Origin: Histidinibacterium lentulum
GTDB taxonomy: Bacteria > Pseudomonadota > Alphaproteobacteria > Rhodobacterales > Rhodobacteraceae
Assembly (NCBI RefSeq): GCF_003789055.1
Contig: NZ_ML119090.1
Location: 62,001-126,000 of the forward strand
Direction: 5' to 3'
DNA: 64,000 nt
Under the pieces are notes generated by a model. The model searched no databases. It saw nothing but the letters and a program-made list of their open reading frames with translations, and had not been told where the DNA came from. Below are positions 1-8,258 of this stretch, in pieces. Both the position numbers and the translations under genes were made by a program. Every line of letters begins with the position of its first letter. Position 1 is the first letter of the stretch.

Positions 1-693
1 GAGTTCGAGCGAGCAGGGGCAGGTCGAGGAATAGACGTAGTCGAGATGGATCATCTTGCGGCGCACGCCGGCCCGTTCGACGAGCTCCAGCGCGATGTCG
101 TAATACTGGAACCCCTCGAGCCCGGACCGCAGGCTGCGCAGTTTCGCGGGGAAGCGGAAGCGCATCTGGATCCGGGCGTCGAGGCTGTCGAGATCGGTCT
201 TGTAGTCGTCGAGCGCGGCCTCGATCACCTCGAAGGAGAAGGTGCGCTCGGCATGGCGGTAGAAGGTGCGCATGATCCGCGACATGTTGATGCCCTTCTT
301 GTCGGCATCGAGGCTGACGGTGCCGGTGACGCCGGTCTCGAGCGTCAGCATCGCGCCGTCGCGGGTGCGATAACGGATCGGCAGGCGGAAGTTCGAGATG
401 CCGACATGCTGGATCTGCGCCGCCTCGCCGCGGATCAGGGAGGCCGGGCCGTTCTGCAGGTCCGGCAGGGTCGCGCGATAGGCGTGATCCGCCTGGAAGC
501 CTTCCGGATAGTCGCGGGACAGTTCCGGGTAAGATGCCGCGGCCGGTCCGCTCCGAAGGGATGCAAGGCGCGGGTCGAGGTCGGCGAGCTCTTCGGCGGA
601 GGCCGTTTCGGCCCAGTTTCGCAGGAGTTCGAGCGCGGTCTCGACCTCCGCGCGTGACGGATCGCGTTCAATCAGCGGCGTGAGAATGTTCAT
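1..693 (-). CDS. folE2: GTP cyclohydrolase FolE2 (type IB), 3' end cut by window
   Basis: Converts GTP to 7,8-dihydroneopterin triphosphate, the first step of folate (and queuosine-type) biosynthesis, as the cation-flexible alternative to FolE. The 231 visible residues start at an ATG at 693 and run off the window. The family signature KGINMSR lies in the middle and the CPCSLEL motif, with the active-site cysteine, sits at the very end of the visible part; about 130 C-terminal residues are missing. It lies 84 nt downstream of metZ on the same strand, so it may be co-transcribed. FolE2 is often zinc-regulated through Zur, but I see no convincing Zur palindrome in the short gap. Family assignment is firm. 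Confidence 0.93.
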   Translation of the reverse strand, partial: MNILTPLIERDPSRAEVETALELLRNWAETASAEELADLDPRLASLRSGPAAASYPELSRDYPEGFQADHAYRATLPDLQNGPASLIRGEAAQIQHVGISNFRLPIRYRTRDGAMLTLETGVTGTVSLDADKKGINMSRIMRTFYRHAERTFSFEVIEAALDDYKTDLDSLDARIQMRFRFPAKLRSLRSGLEGFQYYDIALELVERAGVRRKMIHLDYVYSSTCPCSLEL

Positions 694-777
694 GTGTCTG
701 TCCCCGGTCCCAGTCAGAGGAGGCCGACATATGGGCCGCCGGGGAACAAATTCCACAAACGCGCGTCTCTTTCCGCC

Positions 778-2001
778 TCAGCCGGGCGGGAGGGCCTGCC
801 GCAGATCGGCCAGAAGGTCCTCCGGAGCCTCGAGGCCCACGGAAAGACGGATCATTCCCGGCGTGATGCCCAGCGCCGCCTTCGTCTCGTCCGGCAGGCG
901 CTGATGCGTGGTCGTCGCAGGATGGGTCACGATCGACTTCGCGTCGCCGAGGTTGTTGGAAATCGTCCAGAGTTGCAGGGCGTTGAGCGTCTCGAACGCC
1001 GCCTCCTTCGACCCCGTGTCGATGGCCAGCACGGTGCCCCCCTGGCCGTTCTGCGCCAGCGTGAGAAGGTGCTGAGGATGACCGGGCAGACCGGGATAGA
1101 TCACCCTCGACAGGGCGGAATGGCCGCTCAGCGCCTCGGCAAGTGCCAGGGCCGAGGCCGCCTGTGCGCGCACGCGCAGATCCATCGTCTCGAGGCCCTT
1201 GAGCAGCATCCAGGCCGTGAAAGGCGAGAGCGATCCGCCGGTGTGCTTCATGTAAGGCTCGACCGTCTTTCGCACGAACTCGCGCGTGCCGAGGATCACC
1301 CCGCCGAGTGCCCTGCCCTGTCCGTCCATGTGCTTGGTCGCCGAATAGATCACCACGTCGGCGCCCTGGGAGATGGCGCGGCTGAAGATCGGGGTGGCGA
1401 AGACATTGTCGACCAACACAAGCGCGCCGGCGGCATGGGCGAGTTCGGAGACGGCGGCGATGTCGATGACCTCGAGCGTGGGATTCGAGACGCTCTCGAA
1501 GAAGACGGCGCGGGTGCCCGGGCGGATCGCCGCGCGCCAGGCGTCGAGATCGGTGCCGTCGACGAAGGTCACCTCCACGCCGAAGCGCGTCAGCACCTCC
1601 TCGAGGACATAGAGACAGGAGCCGAACAGCGCGCGGGAGGACACGACATGGTCGCCCGCCTTCAGCATCGACATCAGCGCGCCGCTGACCGCCGCCATGC
1701 CGGAGGCGGTGGCGAAGGCGTCCTCGGCGCCCTCGAGCGCCGCGATGCGCTCTTCGAACATGCGCACGGTGGGATTGCCGTAGCGGGCATAGATGAACTC
1801 GTCCGGGCCGGCCTGCTGGAACCGTGCCTCCGCCGCCTCGGCGGTGTCGTAGACGAATCCCTGGGTGAGGAAGATCGCCTCGCTCACCTCGCCGTACTGG
1901 CTGCGTCGGACCCCGGCATGAACCGCCGTCGTGCGTTTCGACAGCGGACGGGCCGGGGCGGTTCCGGGCGCCTCCCCGGGCTTTTTCGACAGATCGGTCA
2001 T
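778..2001 (-). CDS. metZ: O-succinylhomoserine sulfhydrylase MetZ
   Basis: PLP enzyme of the Cys/Met metabolism family that forms homocysteine from O-succinylhomoserine and sulfide in methionine biosynthesis. The 407-residue length is normal. The PLP-binding lysine is in the SATKHMDGQGR motif (about K223), with the cofactor-contacting aspartate in VLVDNVFATP (about D198). The GQGR context and overall sequence favour sulfhydrylase over cystathionine gamma-synthase. A SAM-II riboswitch lies in its leader on the same strand, which independently supports a methionine role. folE2 follows downstream. Confidence 0.93.
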   Translation of the reverse strand: MTDLSKKPGEAPGTAPARPLSKRTTAVHAGVRRSQYGEVSEAIFLTQGFVYDTAEAAEARFQQAGPDEFIYARYGNPTVRMFEERIAALEGAEDAFATASGMAAVSGALMSMLKAGDHVVSSRALFGSCLYVLEEVLTRFGVEVTFVDGTDLDAWRAAIRPGTRAVFFESVSNPTLEVIDIAAVSELAHAAGALVLVDNVFATPIFSRAISQGADVVIYSATKHMDGQGRALGGVILGTREFVRKTVEPYMKHTGGSLSPFTAWMLLKGLETMDLRVRAQAASALALAEALSGHSALSRVIYPGLPGHPQHLLTLAQNGQGGTVLAIDTGSKEAAFETLNALQLWTISNNLGDAKSIVTHPATTTHQRLPDETKAALGITPGMIRLSVGLEAPEDLLADLRQALPPG

Positions 2002-2068
2002 GGGCCTTTCACTCCGTCCCGACGCCGGGCCAGGTCTCGGGTCCGACGCCCGTGCGGGGGCGGCCCGT

Positions 2069-2147
2069 TTCCTTTTAGCGGTCTGTTTTCAGGCGGGCGT
2101 CCTGCCCCCGTCGTGGCCCGCAATCCGGTCCAAATCGCCACGCGAGG
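2069..2147 (-). ncRNA. SAM-II riboswitch in the metZ leader
   Basis: On the minus strand, the P1 arms CGTGGC (2143-2138) and GCCACG (2118-2113) enclose GATTTGGACCGGATTGC, which matches the SAM-II core (GAUUU..ACCG.AUUGC). About 35 nt further on is GACCGCTAAAAGG, the conserved GCUAAA pseudoknot strand that ends at the Shine-Dalgarno-like region. The element ends about 68 nt before the metZ start codon. SAM-II elements are known before metA, metX and metZ in alphaproteobacteria and shut off translation when SAM is bound. Recognised by eye from the consensus; no covariance search was run. Confidence 0.85.
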
Positions 2148-2271
2148 TCCAGCTAGGCCATGGGGGCCGTCGCGGTCAAGCGCCGCCTTCCGTCACGGCG
2201 CTGTAACGGCGACGACACCCGTATGTCGCAAGGCTGTGCGAAGTCCCTGCACAACATCTTGTGGGGCAGGG

Positions 2272-3162
2272 ATGGGACTTCTACCGGTCAACAGCGGCGC
2301 GCTGCCGGATGCCGGCAGGTTGCGGTCGGCACTCGAGGGACTGCCTCGCGGTGCGCCGGTTGTCGTGATGATCCATGGATTCAAGTTCGACCCCGACTCC
2401 GAGGCGCATGACCCCCATGCGCACATCCTGTCGCTCCGGCCGAGGCGGGACTGCTGGAAAGCCGTGTCCTGGCCACGGCATCTCGGCCTCTCGGGGAAGG
2501 CCGGGCTTGCGATCGGGTTCGGCTGGCCTGCGCGCGGGTCGATCTGGCGTGCATGGGCCGAAGCGGGCCGCGCCGGTCGCAGGTTGTCGCAGCTCGTGGA
2601 ACGGCTGCGCGAGGTGGCGCCGGACAGGCCGGTGCATCTCATCGGCCATTCCCTCGGCGCCCGGGTCGCGCTGGCCGCGCTGCCGGGCCTTCCGGCGGGC
2701 GCGGTAGGGCGACTGATCCTGATCAGTGCCGCGGTATTCCGCGCCGAGACGATGCGGGTCCTGAAGACACCGGCGGGGCGGGCGGCGGAGATCGTCAACG
2801 TCACGGGACGCGAGAACCTCGTCTTCGACCTCTTGCTGAGGGCCGCCCTGCCCCATCGAGGCCCGACCCTTGGCCGCGGCGGCCCGGGCGGCACGCGCTG
2901 GCTCGATCTGAAGCTCGACCGGGTGGAGACCCTGGCAGGGCTCCGCGATCTGGGCTTCCGCATTCGTCCGGCGGGCGTGCGCATCTGCCACTGGTCCGGA
3001 TACCTGCGGCCGGGCGTCTTTTCGCTCTATCGCGCGCTCGTGCTGAAGCCGGAGCGAACGCCGCTTGCCGTTCTGCACCTGCGCACGGTAGGCCGCCAGG
3101 AAGACGAGGGACGCCGGTCCGGGGCCGCCCGGTCGAGGCTGGTCCTGTCGCGCGCTTCTTAA
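2272..3162 (+). CDS. Alpha/beta-hydrolase fold protein
   Basis: A 296-residue putative serine hydrolase. VVVMIHGFKFDP near residue 30 is the oxyanion-hole HG segment, and LIGHSLGARVAL is the nucleophile elbow G-H-S-L-G. A histidine in ICHWSG near residue 240 could complete the triad. No signal peptide. The ATG at 2272 was chosen because the reading frame upstream of it is only the antisense of metZ. It is transcribed divergently from metZ across a 270-nt gap that holds the SAM-II riboswitch. Substrate unknown; the architecture resembles small lipases/esterases. Confidence 0.8.
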   Translation: MGLLPVNSGALPDAGRLRSALEGLPRGAPVVVMIHGFKFDPDSEAHDPHAHILSLRPRRDCWKAVSWPRHLGLSGKAGLAIGFGWPARGSIWRAWAEAGRAGRRLSQLVERLREVAPDRPVHLIGHSLGARVALAALPGLPAGAVGRLILISAAVFRAETMRVLKTPAGRAAEIVNVTGRENLVFDLLLRAALPHRGPTLGRGGPGGTRWLDLKLDRVETLAGLRDLGFRIRPAGVRICHWSGYLRPGVFSLYRALVLKPERTPLAVLHLRTVGRQEDEGRRSGAARSRLVLSRAS

Positions 3163-3220
3163 GGGGACCTTCACCCTCCGACGTTAGACCCGAGCGGGTC
3201 ATCGGCAGGAAAGGCAGGGC

Positions 3221-3547
3221 ATGAAGTACCGCGAACACCGGACCCTCTGCGACTGCGCCGTGACCGTCGTCCACCGCGGCCGACGCATCATGGCCGACCT
3301 GCGGAACGTCTCCGAGCGGGGCGCGAGGCTGCGCGGCCTGAGCGGGGTGTCGCCCGGGACACGCCTGACGCTCGACCTTCATGTGTCGCAGCCGCGCGCC
3401 TCGGTGGCCTGGACGAGAGGAGACCTGACCGGCATCCGATTCGACCGCCCGCTGACCCGATCCGAGCTGATGCGCCTGCGCGGCACGACGGAAGCGGCGC
3501 TTGTCCGCCACGCGACCGCCGGTCCCGCCCGGTTCCGCGAGTTGTAG
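3221..3547 (+). CDS. PilZ domain protein
   Basis: A single-domain protein of 108 residues. The N-terminal arginine cluster (YREHR) and the downstream NVSERGARL segment match the PilZ pattern (an RxxxR-type arginine motif followed by D/NxSxxG), which binds cyclic di-GMP. The arginine motif is spaced RxxR rather than the classical RxxxR, so c-di-GMP binding is probable but not certain. It lies 58 nt after the hydrolase and 57 nt before the ABC exporter on the same strand. A PilZ protein this size usually acts as a stand-alone adaptor in motility or polysaccharide control. Confidence 0.75.
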   Translation: MKYREHRTLCDCAVTVVHRGRRIMADLRNVSERGARLRGLSGVSPGTRLTLDLHVSQPRASVAWTRGDLTGIRFDRPLTRSELMRLRGTTEAALVRHATAGPARFREL

Positions 3548-3604
3548 CGGGGCCACCGGCTGCCGCGCTTGCATCCGCACCCGGCAGGCCCTTATCTGCC
3601 CGCC

Positions 3605-5395
3605 ATGTCAGCCGCCGGCCCTCGCAGCGAAACGAAGAGCGGGCCGCTCTTCGCGTGGCTCTGGCGGGGCTATCTGCGCCGTCATGCCTGGTGGCTGCTG
3701 CTTGCCCTGGCGATCATGGCGCTCGAGGGCAGCACGCTCGGGTTCTTCAGCCTGATGGTCCAGCCGATGTTCGACGAAGTGCTCGTCGGCGGTGATACCG
3801 GGGCGCTCTGGCGCGTGGGCTTCATCATCTGCGGCATCTTCGTTCTTCGGGGCCTCGCGGCGATGGCACACAAGGTGCTGCTCACGCGGATCGCTCAGAA
3901 CACAGCCGCAGAACTGCGCGCCGACCTGCTCGGCCACCTCATGCGGCTCGACAGCCGGTTTCACCAGGGCCGCAGCCCGGGCGAGCTGATCGAGCGGTGT
4001 CAGGGTGACGTCGCCGCGATCAACGCGGTCTGGGCGACGATCATCACCGGCGTGGGCCGCGACCTCGTAGCGCTGATCTGGCTCTTCGGCGTGGCGATCT
4101 CCATCGACTGGCGCTGGACGGCGGTGACGCTGATCGCGGCGCCGCTGCTCGTGTTCCCCTCCTACCTCGTGCAGACAAGGGTGCGCCGCGTCTCGCGCCG
4201 GGCGCGGGAGCTGGCGAGCCGGATGTCGACGCGACTTGACGAGGTGTTTCACGGGATCACGCCGATCAAGCTGAACCGGCTCGAGGGCTACCAGGCGCGC
4301 CGCGATGCCGCCCTCGTGCGCAAGCGCGTGGATGCGGAGGTGCATACCGCGGCCTGGCAGGCGGCCATCCCCGGGCTGCTCGACCTGATGTCGGGCCTCG
4401 GGTTCCTCGCCGTGATGCTCTACGGCGGGTCGGAGATCATCGCGGGCGAGAAGACGGTGGGCCAGTTCATGGCCTTCTTCACCGCCATCGGCCTTGCCTT
4501 CGATCCCCTGCGCCGGCTGGGCCAGCTGTCGGGGAAATGGCAGACTGCCGCGGCCTCGATCGAGCGCATTCACGCGCTCTTCGCCGAGAAGCCGACCGTG
4601 CTGTCGCCTTCGCGCCCCGAGACGCCGCCCCAAGGCGCGCCCGAGCTGCGGCTGGAAGGGGTGGGTTTTGGCTATGGCGGCGATCTGCCGGTGCTGCGGG
4701 ACGTCTCGTTTGTCGCCGAGGCGGGCAAGACGACGGCTCTCGTGGGCGCCTCGGGGGCGGGCAAATCGACGATCTTTCATGTATTGACGCGGCTTGCCGA
4801 TCCGCAGTCGGGGCAGGTGCTCATCGGCGGGGTGGAGGCGCGGTCGCTGTCGCTGAGCGATCTTCGCGGGCTCTTTTCCGTGGTAAGCCAGGATGCCGCT
4901 CTCTTCGATGAGACCTTGCGGGAGAACATCCTTCTGGGCCGGGACGTGCCCGAGCACCGGCTGGCGGAGGTGCTGGAGGCGGCCCATGTGGCGGATTTCC
5001 TGCCACAGCTCGATGACGGTCTCGACAGCCCGGCGGGCCCGCGCGGCTCGAACCTGTCGGGCGGGCAGCGGCAGCGTGTCGCCATCGCCCGCGCCCTGTT
5101 GCGGGACACGCCGATCCTGCTTCTCGACGAGGCCACCTCGGCGCTCGACACGAAATCCGAGCAGATCGTTCAGGAGGCGCTGGAGCGGCTGTCGAAGGGC
5201 CGCACGACGCTGGTGATCGCGCACCGGCTCTCGACCGTGCGCGCCGCCGACAAGATCGTCGTGTTGGACCGGGGCCGGGTCGACGATGAAGGTCGCCACG
5301 ACGAGCTTCTTGCGCGCGGCGGTCTCTATGCCGATCTCTATCGCATGCAGTTCCGCACCGAAGACGACATTTCCCAGGCCGGGGAGGCCCGATGA
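3605..5395 (+). CDS. ABC exporter, fused permease and ATPase (MsbA/lipid type)
   Basis: A 596-residue half-transporter. Six membrane segments occupy roughly residues 20-310, followed by a nucleotide-binding domain with Walker A GASGAGKST (about residue 380), the signature LSGGQRQR (about residue 484), Walker B LLLDEATSALD and the H-loop IAHRLST. Organisation and length fit MsbA-like lipid or drug exporters. The ATG at 3605 is preferred over a TTG 36 nt upstream because it gives the usual short cytoplasmic N-terminus. Its stop overlaps the ygfZ start (ATGA), indicating translational coupling. Confidence 0.87.
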   Translation: MSAAGPRSETKSGPLFAWLWRGYLRRHAWWLLLALAIMALEGSTLGFFSLMVQPMFDEVLVGGDTGALWRVGFIICGIFVLRGLAAMAHKVLLTRIAQNTAAELRADLLGHLMRLDSRFHQGRSPGELIERCQGDVAAINAVWATIITGVGRDLVALIWLFGVAISIDWRWTAVTLIAAPLLVFPSYLVQTRVRRVSRRARELASRMSTRLDEVFHGITPIKLNRLEGYQARRDAALVRKRVDAEVHTAAWQAAIPGLLDLMSGLGFLAVMLYGGSEIIAGEKTVGQFMAFFTAIGLAFDPLRRLGQLSGKWQTAAASIERIHALFAEKPTVLSPSRPETPPQGAPELRLEGVGFGYGGDLPVLRDVSFVAEAGKTTALVGASGAGKSTIFHVLTRLADPQSGQVLIGGVEARSLSLSDLRGLFSVVSQDAALFDETLRENILLGRDVPEHRLAEVLEAAHVADFLPQLDDGLDSPAGPRGSNLSGGQRQRVAIARALLRDTPILLLDEATSALDTKSEQIVQEALERLSKGRTTLVIAHRLSTVRAADKIVVLDRGRVDDEGRHDELLARGGLYADLYRMQFRTEDDISQAGEAR

Positions 5396-6141
5396 CAGAC
5401 CGCCTCGTGATCGCCGTGAGCGGCGCCGACCGTCTGAAATTTCTGGACGGTCTGGTGACAAATGCCCTGCCCTCTCCGGGCGACGGGCTGCGCTATGCTG
5501 CCTTGCTGACACCTCAGGGCAAGTACATCGCCGATTTCTTCATGATGGCAGAGGACGAGCGGATCCTGCTCGACGCGCCGGCCGCGATCGCGCCCGCGCT
5601 TGCGCAGCGATTGGGCATGTACAAGCTGCGGGCCGACGTGACGATCGAGGACAGCGGCCTGAAGGTCTCGCGCGGCACGGGGGAGGCACCGGAGGGCGCG
5701 CTTCCCGATCCGAGGCACCCGGCGATGGGATGGCGGCTTTACGGCACGACGGAGGGCGACGACGGCAGCGACTGGGACGCGATCCGCGTCGAGGCGATGG
5801 TGCCCGAAGCGGGGGCGGAGCTGACGGGGGACAGCTATCCCCTCGAGATGGGGCTCGACAGGCTCCACGGGGTGGATTTCCGCAAGGGCTGCTATGTCGG
5901 CCAGGAGGTGACCGCGCGGATGCGGCACAAGACCGAGCTGAAGAAGGGCCTGGCCCGGCTGCGCCTGTCCGGACCGGCCACGGCGGGAGCCGAGATCCTT
6001 GCGGGGGAGAAGCCCGCTGGAACACTGCATACGGTTTCGGGGAACCGCGGCCTGGCGTGGCTGCGATACGATCGCGCCACGGGGCCGATGCTGGCCGGCG
6101 GCGTTGCGGCCGAACTCGACGCCACGCTTCTGGACGCTTGA
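5392..6141 (+). CDS. ygfZ: Folate-binding YgfZ/GcvT-like protein (Fe-S cluster repair)
   Basis: A 249-residue member of the COG0354 (YgfZ/CAF17) family, which uses tetrahydrofolate and helps maintain certain Fe-S enzymes. The diagnostic motif KGCYVGQE (residues 165-172) with its conserved cysteine is intact. The start codon overlaps the stop of the upstream ABC exporter by 4 nt. No membrane segments. About 245 nt of non-coding sequence follows before the next gene. Confidence 0.88.
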   Translation: MTDRLVIAVSGADRLKFLDGLVTNALPSPGDGLRYAALLTPQGKYIADFFMMAEDERILLDAPAAIAPALAQRLGMYKLRADVTIEDSGLKVSRGTGEAPEGALPDPRHPAMGWRLYGTTEGDDGSDWDAIRVEAMVPEAGAELTGDSYPLEMGLDRLHGVDFRKGCYVGQEVTARMRHKTELKKGLARLRLSGPATAGAEILAGEKPAGTLHTVSGNRGLAWLRYDRATGPMLAGGVAAELDATLLDA

Positions 6142-6273
6142 CCGAGTGTCGGGGAACCGTGTTCCCGCGTGCAGCGTTTGGTTGCGTGGCGGCAGAACAA
6201 GCCTACATGCACACAACGGAGGGACGTCAGAGCCCACAACATCAGGATCAAGCACGGCCTCGGCGCCGGGAGA

Positions 6274-6294
6274 GCCATGCGCTAAACGCATGGC
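6274..6294. promoter_or_regulatory. Inverted repeat upstream of the small conserved gene
   Basis: A perfect 8-bp inverted repeat, GCCATGCG (6274-6281) and CGCATGGC (6287-6294), around a CTAAA loop. It lies in the 246-nt intergenic stretch between ygfZ and the gene at 6388, about 95 nt before the latter's start. There is no T-tract, so it is more likely an operator or a 5'-leader hairpin than a terminator. The rest of this gap shows no gene. Confidence 0.4.
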
Positions 6295-6387
6295 AGGCAT
6301 TCCGTAAACGAAAGCCCGAATCGAGTGCAAAAATGCATATTCCCCGGACGCCGATATCACAAGATCAAGAACAACGAAGGACGCGAG

Positions 6388-6714
6388 ATGACCAATTTCG
6401 TTGATGGCACCGCTTTCAACAACGAGCAGGGAAACCGGGCGCGCAAGCTGTTCGCCGCGGTTGTCCTTGCCGCGCTCGACGATGCCATCGCCGACGACAA
6501 GAAGTATGGCAATGGCCCCGAGCAGATCGCCCGGTGGGCTCGGTCCCGCGACGGTCGCGAAGTGCTGACCTGCGCCGGGATCGATCCCAACGAGCGCGTC
6601 GTGAAGGGCCTGATGGATTTCGTGGCCAAGGGTGTGCGGACCTCCGTCGCCCTGTCGCGCGAGGAAAGCGAACGCCGCAACGCGGCTGAGGCGCTGGCCC
6701 GCGCGGCCGCCTGA
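6388..6714 (+). CDS. Small conserved Rhodobacteraceae protein of unknown function
   Basis: A 108-residue soluble protein with no signal peptide or membrane segment. It is predicted to be mostly helical (FAAVVLAALDDAIADDKKYG, then a charged alanine-rich tail). The ATG at 6388 has a purine-rich GAAGGA about 8 nt upstream and is preferred over a start 63 nt earlier. It resembles a protein that I recall as near-universal and highly conserved in Rhodobacteraceae (possibly catalogued as DUF6280; from memory). The central segment with WARSRDGREVL and CAGIDPNERVVKGL is the most distinctive. It is flanked by its own leader and a strong terminator, so it is probably a stand-alone, well-expressed gene. 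Function unknown. Confidence 0.75.
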   Translation: MTNFVDGTAFNNEQGNRARKLFAAVVLAALDDAIADDKKYGNGPEQIARWARSRDGREVLTCAGIDPNERVVKGLMDFVAKGVRTSVALSREESERRNAAEALARAAA

Positions 6715-6735
6715 CGCTGCACGGATCCCCGACTG

Positions 6736-6765
6736 ACGCGGCTCCCGAGAGGGGGCCGCGTTTTT
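6736..6765 (+). terminator. Rho-independent terminator after the small conserved gene
   Basis: Perfect 7-bp arms ACGCGGC (6736-6742) and GCCGCGT (6755-6761) with a 12-nt loop, followed by a run of five T. It sits 21 nt after the upstream stop codon and before cobQ. Confidence 0.85.
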
Positions 6766-6793
6766 CGTCTGCCACGGCGTGCGGAGGCCGGTC

Positions 6794-8251
6794 TTGACGC
6801 GGGCGCTGATGATCCAGGGCGCGGGCTCCAACGTGGGCAAGTCCGTTGTCGTGGCCGGTCTCTGCCGTGCGGCGCGCAGGCGTGGCTTCGACGTGGCGCC
6901 CTTCAAGCCGCAGAACATGTCGAACAACGCAGCCGTCACCGAGGACGGCGGCGAGATCGGCCGCGCGCAGGCCCTGCAGGCCCGCGCCGCCGGTCTGGCA
7001 CCGCGCATCGACATGAACCCCGTGCTGCTGAAGCCCGAGACCGACACCGGCGCGCAGGTGGTGGTGCAGGGACGGCGCGAGGCGACGGTCAGGGCGCGCG
7101 ACTACGGGCGGATGAAGGCCGGGCTCATGCCGCGGGTGCTGGAGAGCTTTTGCAGGCTGGCGATGGGGCGCGATCTGGTCGTCGTGGAGGGCGCGGGCAG
7201 CCCGGCGGAGGTGAACCTGCGCGCGGGCGACATCGCCAACATGGGCTTTGCCGAGGCGGCGGGAGTCCCGGTCATCCTGATCGGCGACATCGACCGGGGC
7301 GGCGTGATCGCGCAACTCGTGGGCACCCATGTGGTTCTGCCGGAAAGCGACCGCGCCCGGATCAAGGGCTTTGCCATCAACAAGTTCCGGGGCGATCCGA
7401 CACTCTTTGCCGAGGGCATGACGGAGATCGCGCGGCACACCGGCTGGCGGGGCCTCGGCATCCTGCCCTGGTTCGCGGACGCCTGGAGGCTTCCGGCCGA
7501 AGATGTGATGGACCTGCGGGCGACGCCCTCGGAGGGGACGCTGAAGATCGCGGTCCCGCGGCTGAACCGGATCGCCAATTTCGACGACCTCGATCCCCTG
7601 GCCGTCGAACCCGGCGTGAAGCTCGAGATCGTCGAGGCGGGGAGGCCGCTGCCCGGGGATGCGGCGCTGGTCCTGATCCCCGGCTCTAAATCGACGATGG
7701 CCGATCTTGCCCACTTCCGCGCGCAGGGCTGGGATATCGACCTTGCCGCCCATGTGCGGCGCGGCGGGCATGTGCTGGGGCTCTGCGGCGGCTACCAGAT
7801 GCTGGGGCGGCGCATTTCCGATCCCGAGGGGCTGGAGGGGTCGGAGCGCGAGTGCCGGGGCCTGGGCCTTCTGGATATCGAGACGCGGATGCAGCCCGCA
7901 AAGCGCGTCACGCTGACCGAGGCGCGGCACCGGGCGACGGGCCTGCCGGTGTCAGGCTACGAGATTCACCTGGGCGCCACGTCCGGGCCCGATTGCGCCC
8001 GCGCGTGGCTGGAGGTGGAGGGCCGGCCCGAGGGGGCGGCCTCGGCGGACGGGCGGGTGATGGGCTGCTACCTGCACGGGCTCTTTGCCGCCGACGGGTT
8101 CCGCAGGGCCTTTCTGGACATGCTGGGGCTGAGGGCCGACTCCCGCGACTACGAGGCCGGGGTGGAGGCGACGCTCGATGCGCTTGCCGATCACCTCGAG
8201 CGGCATCTCGATCTCGATGCGCTTTTCGCGCTGGCGGAGCCTTTGGCGTAA
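6794..8251 (+). CDS. cobQ: Cobyric acid synthase CobQ
   Basis: ATP- and glutamine-dependent amidation of adenosylcobyrinic acid a,c-diamide at four side-chain carboxylates in cobalamin biosynthesis. The N-terminal dethiobiotin-synthetase-like ATPase starts with [12 protein letters not shown]. The C-terminal type 1 glutamine amidotransferase has its cysteine in [11 protein letters not shown] (about residue 330) and a conserved histidine in [11 protein letters not shown] at 6794 gives the family's usual N-terminus (M-T-R-A-L-M-I-Q-G); an ATG at 6809 is the alternative. The gene stands alone between a terminator and convergent hyuB; no other cobalamin genes are in view. Confidence 0.92.
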   Translation: MTRALMIQGAGSNVGKSVVVAGLCRAARRRGFDVAPFKPQNMSNNAAVTEDGGEIGRAQALQARAAGLAPRIDMNPVLLKPETDTGAQVVVQGRREATVRARDYGRMKAGLMPRVLESFCRLAMGRDLVVVEGAGSPAEVNLRAGDIANMGFAEAAGVPVILIGDIDRGGVIAQLVGTHVVLPESDRARIKGFAINKFRGDPTLFAEGMTEIARHTGWRGLGILPWFADAWRLPAEDVMDLRATPSEGTLKIAVPRLNRIANFDDLDPLAVEPGVKLEIVEAGRPLPGDAALVLIPGSKSTMADLAHFRAQGWDIDLAAHVRRGGHVLGLCGGYQMLGRRISDPEGLEGSERECRGLGLLDIETRMQPAKRVTLTEARHRATGLPVSGYEIHLGATSGPDCARAWLEVEGRPEGAASADGRVMGCYLHGLFAADGFRRAFLDMLGLRADSRDYEAGVEATLDALADHLERHLDLDALFALAEPLA

Positions 8252-8258
8252 GGCCGCG

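Noticed and set aside
694-2271. Long open frame in front of the alpha/beta hydrolase on the plus strand
   Set aside because: It runs antisense to metZ and its riboswitch and has no domain; only the part from 2272 is real coding.
3608-5512. 634-codon open frame antisense to the ABC exporter
   Set aside because: Arginine/proline/histidine-rich composition without any motif; the opposite strand has a complete ABC exporter.
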